DNA of 64,000 nucleotides from Faucicola mancuniensis (GTDB lineage: Bacteria; Pseudomonadota; Gammaproteobacteria; Pseudomonadales; Moraxellaceae): NCBI RefSeq assembly GCF_046523945.1, contig NZ_CP171363.1, positions 1,178,001 through 1,242,000 of the forward strand, in the 5' to 3' direction. Below, piece after piece: positions 10,139 through 19,500 of this stretch (its first letter is position 1; each line of letters opens with the position of its first letter). Position numbers and translations under genes: made by a program. Below the pieces are notes generated by a model, which had not been told where the DNA came from, made no database searches, and saw only the letters and a list, made by a program, of their open reading frames with translations.

Positions 10139-10891
10139 ATGGTTAAATTAAACAAACCAACGAAAAAGCCGTTACTATCTAAAAAGGCAAAAAAAGTTGT
10201 TGATAAAAAACCAAAGAAATCATTTGATTTTAAAGAGTTTGCTGACAGTTTTAAATCGTTAGACCAAAATAACTATGGTAGCTGGCCTTTGCCTGTCAAA
10301 ATCACGACCTTGGTGTTTATTGTGGGCTTGGTAGCAGCATTAACATGGGCGTTGCCTATTAGTAGTAAGCGTGAAGAAATTGCTTCTGCGGAAGCAGAAC
10401 AGCAAACTTTGTTAGACCAATACAAAGAAAAAGAATCAAAAGCTCGTCATTTGCAAGCATATAAAGACCAAATTGCTAAAATGGAAGCAGATTTTAAAGA
10501 GTTGTTAAACCAATTACCAAAAGAAACTCGTATTTCGGATTTGGTAGATGGTATTACGATGGTTGGTTCTGGTAGTAATATTAAGTTCCAAGATATTAAG
10601 GTTGAGCCTGAAGTTTCACAAGAGTTTTTTATTGAACAGCCTATTCGCATTGCTGCTTTGGGTAATTATCATGAGTTCGGTTCGTTTTTAAGTGGTTTAG
10701 CACAGTTGCCTCGTATTGTAACGTTACATGATTTTGAAGTAACCAATACTAAGCCAAGCTTAGACGAAGTGCCACAAACAACTATGGTGTTAAATACCAA
10801 AACTTATCGTTCAAAAGATGTAACAGAAGCAACTGCCAAAAAAGATGGTAAAGATGATGCCAAAGCAGGAGACAATAATGAGAGTAAATAA
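10139..10891 (+). CDS. pilO: type IV pilus inner-membrane protein PilO
   Basis: 250 residues. A Lys-rich cytoplasmic segment (about 55 residues) leads to one membrane helix (ITTLVFIVGLVAALTWALP), a coiled coil, and the periplasmic domain that pairs with PilN. The C-terminus is a charged Lys/Asp tail. Its 3' end overlaps the pilP start by 14 bases, consistent with the tight pilMNOPQ operon. Confidence 0.93.
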   Translation: MVKLNKPTKKPLLSKKAKKVVDKKPKKSFDFKEFADSFKSLDQNNYGSWPLPVKITTLVFIVGLVAALTWALPISSKREEIASAEAEQQTLLDQYKEKESKARHLQAYKDQIAKMEADFKELLNQLPKETRISDLVDGITMVGSGSNIKFQDIKVEPEVSQEFFIEQPIRIAALGNYHEFGSFLSGLAQLPRIVTLHDFEVTNTKPSLDEVPQTTMVLNTKTYRSKDVTEATAKKDGKDDAKAGDNNESK

Positions 10892-11405
10892 TTATATTGT
10901 ATTATCCCTGCTCGTATCTTTTGGCTTAACTGCTTGTGCGGATAGAGTGGGACTTGCCGAACAAAAAATGCAGGAGATTCGTAATCAACCTGCACAGCCT
11001 ATTCAGCCACTACCTCAGCCACAAGTGGTACAAGCATTTAATTATAGTGCTGGACAGCTTAGAAGTCCATTTATGCCACCAAGTTTGATGTTGCGAGCCA
11101 CACAAGAAGCTGAAATTCAAGGCGTTCGTCCTGATGAAACTCGTATTAAAGAGCCATTAGAGCAATTTGATTTAAATGAACTCACGTATCGTGGTATTGT
11201 TGTTTCTGAAAACGGTGAGCTTTATGCCCTTATTCAGACACCTGAAGGTCGTATTGCCAGTGTCAAAGTTGGTAACTATTTGGGTAAAAACTATGGGCGA
11301 ATTACAGAAATCACGCCAACTCAAATTAATCTAATTGAAATCGTACCAGACAGCCGTGTTGGGTTTATTGAGCAACCAACTTCTATTGCTGTTACAGCAA
11401 GTTAA
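10878..11405 (+). CDS. pilP: type IV pilus lipoprotein PilP
   Basis: Inner-membrane lipoprotein linking PilN/PilO to the PilQ secretin, 175 residues. I start at ATG 10878 (MRVNNYIVLSLLVSFGLTAC), which gives a proper lipoprotein signal with lipobox GLTAC and has AGGAG upstream; the frame is open further up inside pilO. The core contains the PilP beta-sandwich region around LTYRGIVVSENGELYALIQT and ASVKVGNYLGKNYGRI. pilQ follows after 24 bp. Confidence 0.93.
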   Translation: MRVNNYIVLSLLVSFGLTACADRVGLAEQKMQEIRNQPAQPIQPLPQPQVVQAFNYSAGQLRSPFMPPSLMLRATQEAEIQGVRPDETRIKEPLEQFDLNELTYRGIVVSENGELYALIQTPEGRIASVKVGNYLGKNYGRITEITPTQINLIEIVPDSRVGFIEQPTSIAVTAS

Positions 11406-11429
11406 GACTAAGTATTTAAGGATAATTTT

Positions 11430-13592
11430 ATGAATTTTTTAACCTATCCATGCCGTACCTCTCTATCAAAGCTTGCTGTTGCAGTGGCTACTGCGACTAT
11501 CACCAGTGTTGCAATGGCGAATGGTACAATCAATCAAGTATCCGTTGGACAAGTAACAACGGATAGCACCACGTTGAATATCGGCTTTAGCCAAGGTGCT
11601 GTAAAACCAACGGCTTATCAAATGGCAAATCCAAATCGTTTGGTTTTGGATTTTTCAAATGTCGATAGTCAAGGTATACCCCGTGTTCAAGCAGTTAATC
11701 AAGGTCAGATTCATAATGTAACAACTGTTACAAGTGGTAATACCACGCGTATGATTGTAGAGTTAGATGAAAATGCCAAATTCACCAATGCCAATGTGCA
11801 AAATGGTCAAGTTGTCGTGACTACTCAGTCATTGCAAGGCAAAATGATTCAAGCACCTGCTATCGCACCTGTGGTTGCCACAACCAATATGCCAGCACCT
11901 GCTGAAACGATGGTTGTTAAAGTCAATCCATTATTAAACCCAGCAGTGGCAACCTCTCGTCAATATAGCTATGATGGCTTAACCGCTATCAGTCTAAATG
12001 GCTCTGCCAACGGTGGTGCGAGTGTGGGCATCAATTTGGTGAATGACAGCATTCCTGTAGATGTACAACGTACAGGCGATGAATTGGTTATCCGTTTGAC
12101 AGGTGCAACGATTCCTAATCATTTGCTAAAACAAATGGCAGGTACAGGCTTAGTTGGTAATATCACAGCCAATAATCAAGGACGCAATGGCGTGATTCGT
12201 ATCGCTATGAATGGTGATTATGAGTATAAAGCCTATCAAACAGGTAGCCAATTAAGCATTAATATTGAACCACCAAAAAAACTGCGTGAACCAACGCTAG
12301 AAGAGCGTACCTATACAGGAGCACCACTATCTTTGGAATTCCAAGATGTGAGCGTTCGTCAGATTTTGGAAGTATTGGGTCAACATACCAATACCAATAT
12401 TATTGCCAGTGATAGCGTATCAGGTAATATTACTTTGCGTTTAATCAATGTGCCTTGGGACCAAGCCTTAGACATTATCTTAAAAAGCAAAAACCTTGAC
12501 AAACGTGTTAATGGCAACGTGATTTGGATAGCCCCAGCCGCCGAACTCACTAAACAAGAGAATGATGAGCTACAAGCAATTAAAGATAAACAAGAACTTG
12601 ACCCAGTACGCCCAGAATATATCCGTCTCAACTATGCTAAAGCTGAAGATGTTCGTACAATGATTGAGTCAGATAAAGGTGGAAATGGTGGTAATCACTC
12701 TACATCTTTATTATCTTCTCGTGGTACAGTTACCATTGATGCGCGTACCAACACCTTGATTATCAAAGATACCAATGCCAGTATTGCCAATATTCGTGAT
12801 TTGATTAGCAAAATTGATATCCCTGTAAAACAAGTAATGATTGAAGCACGTATTGTGAATGCAAGCGATAGCTTTAGCAAAGAAATGGGTGTGAAATGGG
12901 GTATCTTGGGTGCGAAAAAAGATTTTATTGTCGGTGGTACAGAACAGACACTTTGGGACGTACAAACTACTAACGCAGGCGAAAAACTGAACGTTACTCG
13001 TCCAAATAACCTTAACGTCAATTTGGGTGCATCTAACCCAACGGGCTCTGTTGCATTTGGTTTGCTAAATATTTCAGATATGTTGCTAGATTTAGAGTTA
13101 TCAGCCATGCAGTCTGATGGTCGTGGTGAAGTAGTTTCTAGTCCAAAAGTTTTGACAGCAGATAAACAAAAGGCTAAAATTATGTCTGGTACACAAATAC
13201 CTTACCAAGAAGCCTCAGCCAGTGGAGCAACATCTACTAGCTTTAAAGATGCTGTTCTTAGTTTGGAAGTAACACCTAATATTACCCCAGAAGGTCGAGT
13301 AGGTATGGGTTTAGCTATTACCAATGATAGTGCGAATCTGAATACATCGCCACCAACGATTACTACAAGAGCTATACAAACTAACGTTATTGTAGATGAT
13401 GGACAAACCGTTGTATTAGGTGGTATTTTTGAAAACACCACTGGTAATAATATGCAAAAAGTTCCTTTTTTAGGCGATATGCCCGGCATTAAGAGTTTGT
13501 TTAGACGTACTTCTAAAACAAATAGTAAAACAGAAATGTTGATTTTTGTTACACCAAAAATTGTTAATGATGGTGTGAGTCGTATGAATTAA
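11430..13592 (+). CDS. pilQ: type IV pilus secretin PilQ
   Basis: Outer-membrane secretin through which the pilus passes, 720 residues. A signal peptide ends near SVAMANG. Two AMIN-type peptidoglycan-binding regions follow (about residues 35-130 and 185-285), then the STN/N0 domain (SLEFQDVSVRQILEVL), the N1 region, and the secretin domain with VVSSPKVLT and the terminal VPFLGDMPGIKSLFRR motif. AAGGA precedes the ATG. It is the last pil gene of the operon. Confidence 0.96.
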   Translation: MNFLTYPCRTSLSKLAVAVATATITSVAMANGTINQVSVGQVTTDSTTLNIGFSQGAVKPTAYQMANPNRLVLDFSNVDSQGIPRVQAVNQGQIHNVTTVTSGNTTRMIVELDENAKFTNANVQNGQVVVTTQSLQGKMIQAPAIAPVVATTNMPAPAETMVVKVNPLLNPAVATSRQYSYDGLTAISLNGSANGGASVGINLVNDSIPVDVQRTGDELVIRLTGATIPNHLLKQMAGTGLVGNITANNQGRNGVIRIAMNGDYEYKAYQTGSQLSINIEPPKKLREPTLEERTYTGAPLSLEFQDVSVRQILEVLGQHTNTNIIASDSVSGNITLRLINVPWDQALDIILKSKNLDKRVNGNVIWIAPAAELTKQENDELQAIKDKQELDPVRPEYIRLNYAKAEDVRTMIESDKGGNGGNHSTSLLSSRGTVTIDARTNTLIIKDTNASIANIRDLISKIDIPVKQVMIEARIVNASDSFSKEMGVKWGILGAKKDFIVGGTEQTLWDVQTTNAGEKLNVTRPNNLNVNLGASNPTGSVAFGLLNISDMLLDLELSAMQSDGRGEVVSSPKVLTADKQKAKIMSGTQIPYQEASASGATSTSFKDAVLSLEVTPNITPEGRVGMGLAITNDSANLNTSPPTITTRAIQTNVIVDDGQTVVLGGIFENTTGNNMQKVPFLGDMPGIKSLFRRTSKTNSKTEMLIFVTPKIVNDGVSRMN

Positions 13593-13640
13593 TAAAAAAC
13601 AACTATCATTTGACAAGTTTTTGGGAAATGATAGCGATTT

Positions 13641-13696
13641 ACCACAAATCATCGTATAATATCCCCCGATATGATAAGATGATTTGTGGTTTTTTT
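13641..13696 (+). terminator. long-stem terminator-like hairpin directly before aroK
   Basis: ACCACAAATCATC (13641-13653) is the perfect complement of GATGATTTGTGGT (13678-13690), a 13-bp stem around a 24-base loop, followed by six T. The T-run ends exactly at the proposed aroK ATG. A second perfect 9-bp inverted repeat, CTATCATTT/AAATGATAG, lies just upstream. It may end the pil transcript or attenuate aroK. Confidence 0.75.
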
Positions 13697-14290
13697 ATGG
13701 TGAATAATTGGCAACCGCCTTTGATAATATTGGTCGGACCGATGGGGGCTGGCAAAACAACGATTGGCAAACTATTGTCTAATCAATTAAATTATACGTT
13801 TTATGATAGCGACCATGAAGTTGAGCGTTTGACAGGGACAACGATTAGTTGGATTTTTGACAAAGAGGGCGAACAAGGCTTTCGCCAACGAGAAAGTAAA
13901 ACCCTTGATGATTTAACAAAACTTTCGCACGCCGTGATTGCGACAGGTGGTGGTGCGGTGATAACACCGATAAACCGTGATTATTTAAAGCGTGGCGTGG
14001 TGGTCTATTTGCGAGCAGAAGTTGATGTGCAGTACGAGCGTACCAAGCATGACCGTAGCCGTCCGCTACTCCAAAATGACAACCCCAAAGCATGTTTAGC
14101 TGAGCTGTTTGCGGTGCGAGACCCGATTTATCAATCGCTTGCGGATATTGTGATTACCACTGGCTATTTAACGCCAAAAAAAATGGTAAAAGAAATTTTG
14201 CACCAATTACAAAATTTTACCCAACATTATGGCAAAAATAAAGACAATCCGATTGTGTCCATTCAAGTGACCAAAATTAAACGTCATTAG
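13697..14290 (+). CDS. aroK: shikimate kinase
   Basis: Phosphorylates shikimate in the chorismate pathway; 197 residues. The P-loop GPMGAGKTT, the shikimate-binding SDHEVERLTG, and the ATGGGAV loop are all present, followed by a lid region with RSRPLLQ. I choose ATG 13697 (MVNNWQPPLIILVGPMG) because it places the P-loop at the usual distance. It has no ribosome site, since the upstream bases are the T-run of a terminator-like hairpin. The frame stays open to a TTG at 13610. aroB follows, the common aroKB pair behind pilQ. Confidence 0.9.
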   Translation: MVNNWQPPLIILVGPMGAGKTTIGKLLSNQLNYTFYDSDHEVERLTGTTISWIFDKEGEQGFRQRESKTLDDLTKLSHAVIATGGGAVITPINRDYLKRGVVVYLRAEVDVQYERTKHDRSRPLLQNDNPKACLAELFAVRDPIYQSLADIVITTGYLTPKKMVKEILHQLQNFTQHYGKNKDNPIVSIQVTKIKRH

Positions 14291-14326
14291 GGTAAGAGTT
14301 TATTTGTGTTAATATAGGATTTTAGT

Positions 14327-15397
14327 ATGGCTAAAGAATTGATTGTTACCACACGTTTACACGATTATCCGATTGTGATTGGTGAAAATTTATTAACAAG
14401 TTTTGATTTTTCGCCTTTTATCAAGGGTAAACAAATTTTAATCGTTACCAATGAAACGATTGCACCGTTATATTTGCAACAATTAATTGATAATTTGCCA
14501 ACAGACAAAAAAATCGCAACCTGTATTTTGGCTGATGGTGAACAATACAAAAACCAAGACAGCATTAACCAAATTTATGACGTGTTAATGCGTGAGCATT
14601 TTAGCCGTGATTGTACGTTGATTGCGTTGGGCGGTGGTGTGATTGGTGATATGGTCGGTTTTGCGGCGGCAAGTTTTATGCGTGGCGTGAATTTTATCCA
14701 GATTCCAACGACTTTGCTATCACAGGTGGATTCTAGTGTTGGTGGTAAAACAGGTATTAATCACCCACTTGGTAAAAATATGATTGGGGCGTTTTGGCAG
14801 CCAAGACTTGTGCTTGCGGATATGGCGTTATTGACGACTTTACCGCAACGTGAATTGTCGGCAGGATTGGCAGAAGTGATTAAGTATGCCTTGATTACTG
14901 ATTTAGAATTTTTAAACTGGCTTGAGAAAAATATGCAAGGCTTGGTGAGTTTGGACATGAGTTTGCTTGGCGAAGCTGTGTTAAAATCTTGCCAACACAA
15001 AGCCAATATCGTCGCTGAAGATGAATTTGAAAATGGCAGACGTGCCTTGTTAAATTTTGGGCATACGTTTGGTCATGTGATTGAAACGCACGAAGGTTAC
15101 GGCAATTATCTGCACGGTGAAGCGGTGGCGATTGGCATGGTGCAAGCGATGAAATTGTCGCAAAAAATGGGCAATGTCAGTCTTGATGATGTCGCTCGTG
15201 TGGAAATTTTACTAAAAAATGCCAATTTACCAATTTTACCGCCAAAGATTGCGGTGGAAACGGCGTTGGATTTGATGAGCCATGACAAAAAGGTCAAATC
15301 TGGGCAAATTCGTTTGATTTTGTTAAAAACATTGGGCGATGCTTATATTACCGCAGATTATGATGCAAGCAGTTTACAACAAGTGCTACAGAATTGA
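14327..15397 (+). CDS. aroB: 3-dehydroquinate synthase
   Basis: Second enzyme of the shikimate pathway, NAD- and metal-dependent; 356 residues. Family motifs include GGGVIGDMVGFAA, QIPTTLLSQVDSSVGGKTGIN, the metal-binding LNFGHTFGHVIE, and LHGEAVAIGM. AGGA lies before the ATG. It follows aroK by 36 bp and precedes the SPOR-like gene by 17 bp, so the three are likely cotranscribed. Confidence 0.96.
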   Translation: MAKELIVTTRLHDYPIVIGENLLTSFDFSPFIKGKQILIVTNETIAPLYLQQLIDNLPTDKKIATCILADGEQYKNQDSINQIYDVLMREHFSRDCTLIALGGGVIGDMVGFAAASFMRGVNFIQIPTTLLSQVDSSVGGKTGINHPLGKNMIGAFWQPRLVLADMALLTTLPQRELSAGLAEVIKYALITDLEFLNWLEKNMQGLVSLDMSLLGEAVLKSCQHKANIVAEDEFENGRRALLNFGHTFGHVIETHEGYGNYLHGEAVAIGMVQAMKLSQKMGNVSLDDVARVEILLKNANLPILPPKIAVETALDLMSHDKKVKSGQIRLILLKTLGDAYITADYDASSLQQVLQN

Positions 15398-15414
15398 TTT
15401 AAAAAAGGTTAGAT

Positions 15415-16389
15415 ATGTTAAATTTTTTATCAACACGTTATCGTTCATTGGCTGCTCAAGCCAGTGTTTGGCTGATTTTTACAGCAGTGGCAGGTGGCTT
15501 GACTTTTATGGTGTGGGTGTCATCAGCGGTAAAACCTGAAGTCAAAAAGAACCAAGATAACGAGATTTCAACGGTTATAGACCCGAATATTTTGTTGTTA
15601 AATCACAATCCTGATGAACTCAATAAAATGGTGCAACCGATTAAGTTTGATGCGATTATTCGGGATAAGCGCAACTACCCAAAAGAGTTCAAAGACAGCC
15701 GTTTTATCAAAACCAATCTTGGTAAATGGACGGTGCAAGTCATGAACGTGGTGCAACATGAAGTGATTACCGATTATTTGGCGAACCGTTCTGACCGTGA
15801 TAAGTTTAACTATTTTCGCATTGTTGATGAAGACAATCAAAAACGTTTTGTATTGACTTATGGCACGTTTGGTTCAGCCCAAGAAGCGATTGGGGCGAGT
15901 AAATTAACCAAGTTTAATTTGCCAAATAATGTGCAAGCATTTCCTGAAGAATTTAAGCTATATCTGGCACAAATGGACGAGTATGAAATCAGCCCACCAT
16001 TACAAGATATTGGGCGTGATACGCCAAAATCGGTGAATCTAAGCAAAGCCAAGTCTGAGTTGCCAGCACCAAAAGCCCAAGAAACGTCAGCGACCGAAGA
16101 AAAACCCAAAGAAAGTATTGAAAAATCTAATAATACCAACGATACTTTGGCGGTTGAAGAAAAACGGGTTGCCAAAAATCCCAATGCTGAACTGAATGAA
16201 GCGATTAGACAAAATCAAGACTTTAGTCAAAGATTGCCAGAACCAAAACCTGTTGAGCAAAAATTGCCAGAGCCAAAACCGACTGGAAACATAGAAAAAA
16301 CCGAAAAGCCAAGCGAAAAAAAACAAGCTGAGAAAAAACCAGTGGAAAAAACAGAACGTCAAAAAGCTGATAATAACAACGAGGAATAA
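15415..16389 (+). CDS. SPOR-like single-pass membrane protein
   Basis: 324 residues with one N-terminal membrane helix (about residues 17-37, ASVWLIFTAVAGGLTFMVW) and a periplasmic region. The stretch WTVQVMNVVQHEVITDYLAN through FVLTYGTFGSAQEAIGASKL resembles a SPOR domain, which binds peptidoglycan at division sites. The last 130 residues are a charged Pro/Glu/Lys tail with repeated LPEPKP units, probably disordered. Genes of the DamX kind sit after aroB in many gammaproteobacteria, which fits this position. Exact function is inferred. Confidence 0.65.
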   Translation: MLNFLSTRYRSLAAQASVWLIFTAVAGGLTFMVWVSSAVKPEVKKNQDNEISTVIDPNILLLNHNPDELNKMVQPIKFDAIIRDKRNYPKEFKDSRFIKTNLGKWTVQVMNVVQHEVITDYLANRSDRDKFNYFRIVDEDNQKRFVLTYGTFGSAQEAIGASKLTKFNLPNNVQAFPEEFKLYLAQMDEYEISPPLQDIGRDTPKSVNLSKAKSELPAPKAQETSATEEKPKESIEKSNNTNDTLAVEEKRVAKNPNAELNEAIRQNQDFSQRLPEPKPVEQKLPEPKPTGNIEKTEKPSEKKQAEKKPVEKTERQKADNNNEE

Positions 16390-16390
16390 A

Positions 16391-16421
16391 AAAAGCCTGT
16401 TTTAGCAAAAAACAGGCTTTT
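16391..16421 (+). terminator. terminator after the aroKB cluster
   Basis: AAAGCCTGTTTT pairs with AAAACAGGCTTT, ending in a T-run, directly after the SPOR-like gene. Confidence 0.88.
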
Positions 16422-16585
16422 AACTATTTGAAAACCCTACGCAAAAAATTCGGAATTAATCAATCAATAAAAATAGTAGCTTTTTTGTTATCAATTCGTT
16501 AAGATAGACGGTTGTATTGATTGTATTTTACAGTAGCCTTCGCCAACTGTCCATTTTTTCAGTTTTGCATTTAGGGAATACGCCT

Positions 16586-19500
16586 ATGTCCTCACACTTA
16601 TATTCTTCTCAACATAACCTTTATCAACCTGATGAATTTAAAGACAATTGTGGTTTTGGTCTGATTGCCCATACGCACGGCGAAGCCAGTCATGATTTGG
16701 TTGAAACCGCTATTCACAGTCTAAGCTGTATGACGCACCGTGGTGGTGTGGCAGCCGATGGCAAGACGGGCGATGGTTGTGGTCTATTAATGGCAATGCC
16801 AAAAGATTTTTTTCAAAAAGTCGCATCGGACAATGGTTTTACCCTTAATCCGATTTTTGCCGTTGGTACAATTTTTGTCAATTTGGATAAAGATTTAGCC
16901 CAAAAATCACAAGATATTTTAAATAAAGAAATTGAAAATCAAGGTTTAACAGTCGCTGGCTGGCGTGATGTGCCTGTGGATTTGTCAATTGTTGGTGAAA
17001 TCGCTCGTGAATCGTTGCCAGCGTTTAAACAAATTTTAGTCAATTGTCCGACTGATATGGACGAACCGACTTTTAACCGTAAATTATTTATCGCTCGTAA
17101 AAAAGCCGAATTACAACTCACTGATGACCCATTGTTTTACGTTACCGCTTTAACTTCACAAACCGTGATTTATAAAGGTTTGGTGATGCCTGCGGATTTA
17201 CCTGCGTTTTTCTTGGATTTACAAGATGAGCGTTTGGCATCGCATATTGTGGTTTTCCACCAACGTTTTTCAACCAATACCTTACCACGTTGGCCGTTGG
17301 CACAACCGTTCCGCTACTTGGCTCACAATGGCGAATTAAACACCATTGAAGGCAACCGAGATTGGGCGGTGGCTCGTACACCAAAATTCGTTACTGATTT
17401 AATCCCAGAATTGCAAGAATTGCACCCATTGGTAAACCGTGTTGGTTCGGACTCATCAAGCCTTGATAATATGCTTGAAGTGTTGGTATCTGGCGGTATG
17501 GACTTGTTCCGTGCCTTGTCTATCCTTGTGCCACCTGCTTGGCAAAATGTGGACACAATGGACATGGATTTGCGTGCGTTTTACGAATTTTATTCACAAC
17601 ACATGGAAGCGTGGGACGGTCCTGCAGGCTTGGTAATTCAAGACGGTCGTTATGCCGTGTGTATGCTTGACCGTAACGGCTTGCGTCCATCTCGTTGGGT
17701 AACGACCAAAAACGGCTATATCACAGTTGCATCAGAAGTTGGCACTTGGGATTATCAACCTGAAGATGTGGTTGCAAAAGGGCGTGTCGGGCCTGGGCAA
17801 ATGCTTGTCATTGACACAGAAACAGGCAACATCATGGACACAAAAGCGGTCGGTCGTCAGTTGAAAAAAGCCTATCCGTATCGTTTGTGGTTGCGTGAAA
17901 ATGCGGTACGTCTGCGTAATGATGAACGTTTGGAAGAAGAAGCGTTAAAATCTGCGATTAAAGGCGATGAGCTTTTTGCTTTACAAAAAATGTTCCACAT
18001 TACCAATGAAGAACGCACCGAAATCTTACGTCCGTCTGCCGAAAACGGTCAAGAAGCGGTCGGTTCAATGGGTGATGATACACCAATGGCAGTTTTGTCA
18101 AAACAAATTCGCCACATGGCGGACTTTTTCCGTCAGCAATTCGCTCAAGTTACCAATCCACCGATTGACCCATTGCGTGAAGCGATTGTTATGTCGCTAG
18201 AAACGTGTTTAGGCACAGAAAAAAATATTTTTGACCCAACACCAGACCACGCTAATCGTATTGTATTGTCATCACCTGTGTTGTCGTCAAGCAAAATGGC
18301 ACAAATCCAAAACATTGACAAAAAAGGTTTTGCCCTACAAGTTATTGATTTAAATTATGATGAAACACAATCATTAGAAAAAGCTCTAAAAAATATCTGC
18401 AAACAAGCCGAAAAAGCAGTAAAAGCAGGTAAAGTAATTTTGGTGTTGTCTGATAAAAACATTGAAAAAGGAAAAATCCCTGCCAATGCGATTATGGCGA
18501 CAGGGGCGGTGCATCACCACTTGATTAACGTGGGCTTGCGTTGCGATGCCAATATCGTAGTGGAAACAGGCTTAATGCGTGATTCACACCATTTAGCGGT
18601 ATTGCTTGGCGTGGGTGCGACTGCGGTTTATCCATATTTGGCGTACAGCGTCATTGCCGATTTGGTGGAAAAAGGTGAACTATTGGGCGACCCATTATAC
18701 GCACAAGAAAACTTCCGTAAAAGTATGGACAAAGGTTTGTTAAAAATCTTGTCAAAAATGGGGATTTCAACCATTTCATCATATCGTGGTGCACAATTAT
18801 TTGAAGCGGTTGGCTTGTCAAAAGAAGTCGTGGACTTGTGTTTTGATGGCGTGGAGAGCCGTATTCAAGGGGCGACTTTTGACGATTTACAAGCCGACCA
18901 AAAAGCCTTGGCAAATAACGCCTTTAGCAAACGCACACCGATTGACCAAGGTGGTTTGTTAAAATTTGTGTTTAACAAAGAATATCACGCCTTTAATCCT
19001 GACGTGATTCAAGCCTTGCACAAAGCGGTTCGCACAGGCGATTACACCAATTATCAAGCCTATGCCGATATTGTCAATACTCGCCCTGTTGCGACCATTC
19101 GTGATTTGTTAAAATTAAAAACCGACAATCCGATTAAACTTGACGATGTGGAAAGCGTTGAAAATATTTTAAAACGTTTTGACTCAGCAGGTATGTCATT
19201 GGGTGCATTGTCGCCAGAAGCCCACGAAGCGATTGCCATTGCCATGAACACAATTGGCGGTCGTTCAAACTCTGGGGAAGGTGGTGAAGACCCTGTGCGT
19301 TACAACACCGTGCGTAACTCAAAAATCAAACAAGTGGCATCGGGACGTTTTGGGGTAACACCTGCGTATTTGCGTTCGGCAGAAGTCATGCAAATCAAAG
19401 TCGCTCAAGGGGCAAAACCGGGGGAAGGCGGTCAATTGCCGGGTGGTAAAGTAAACAGTTTAATCGCTCGTTTGCGTTATTCTGTGCCGGGTGTTACCTT

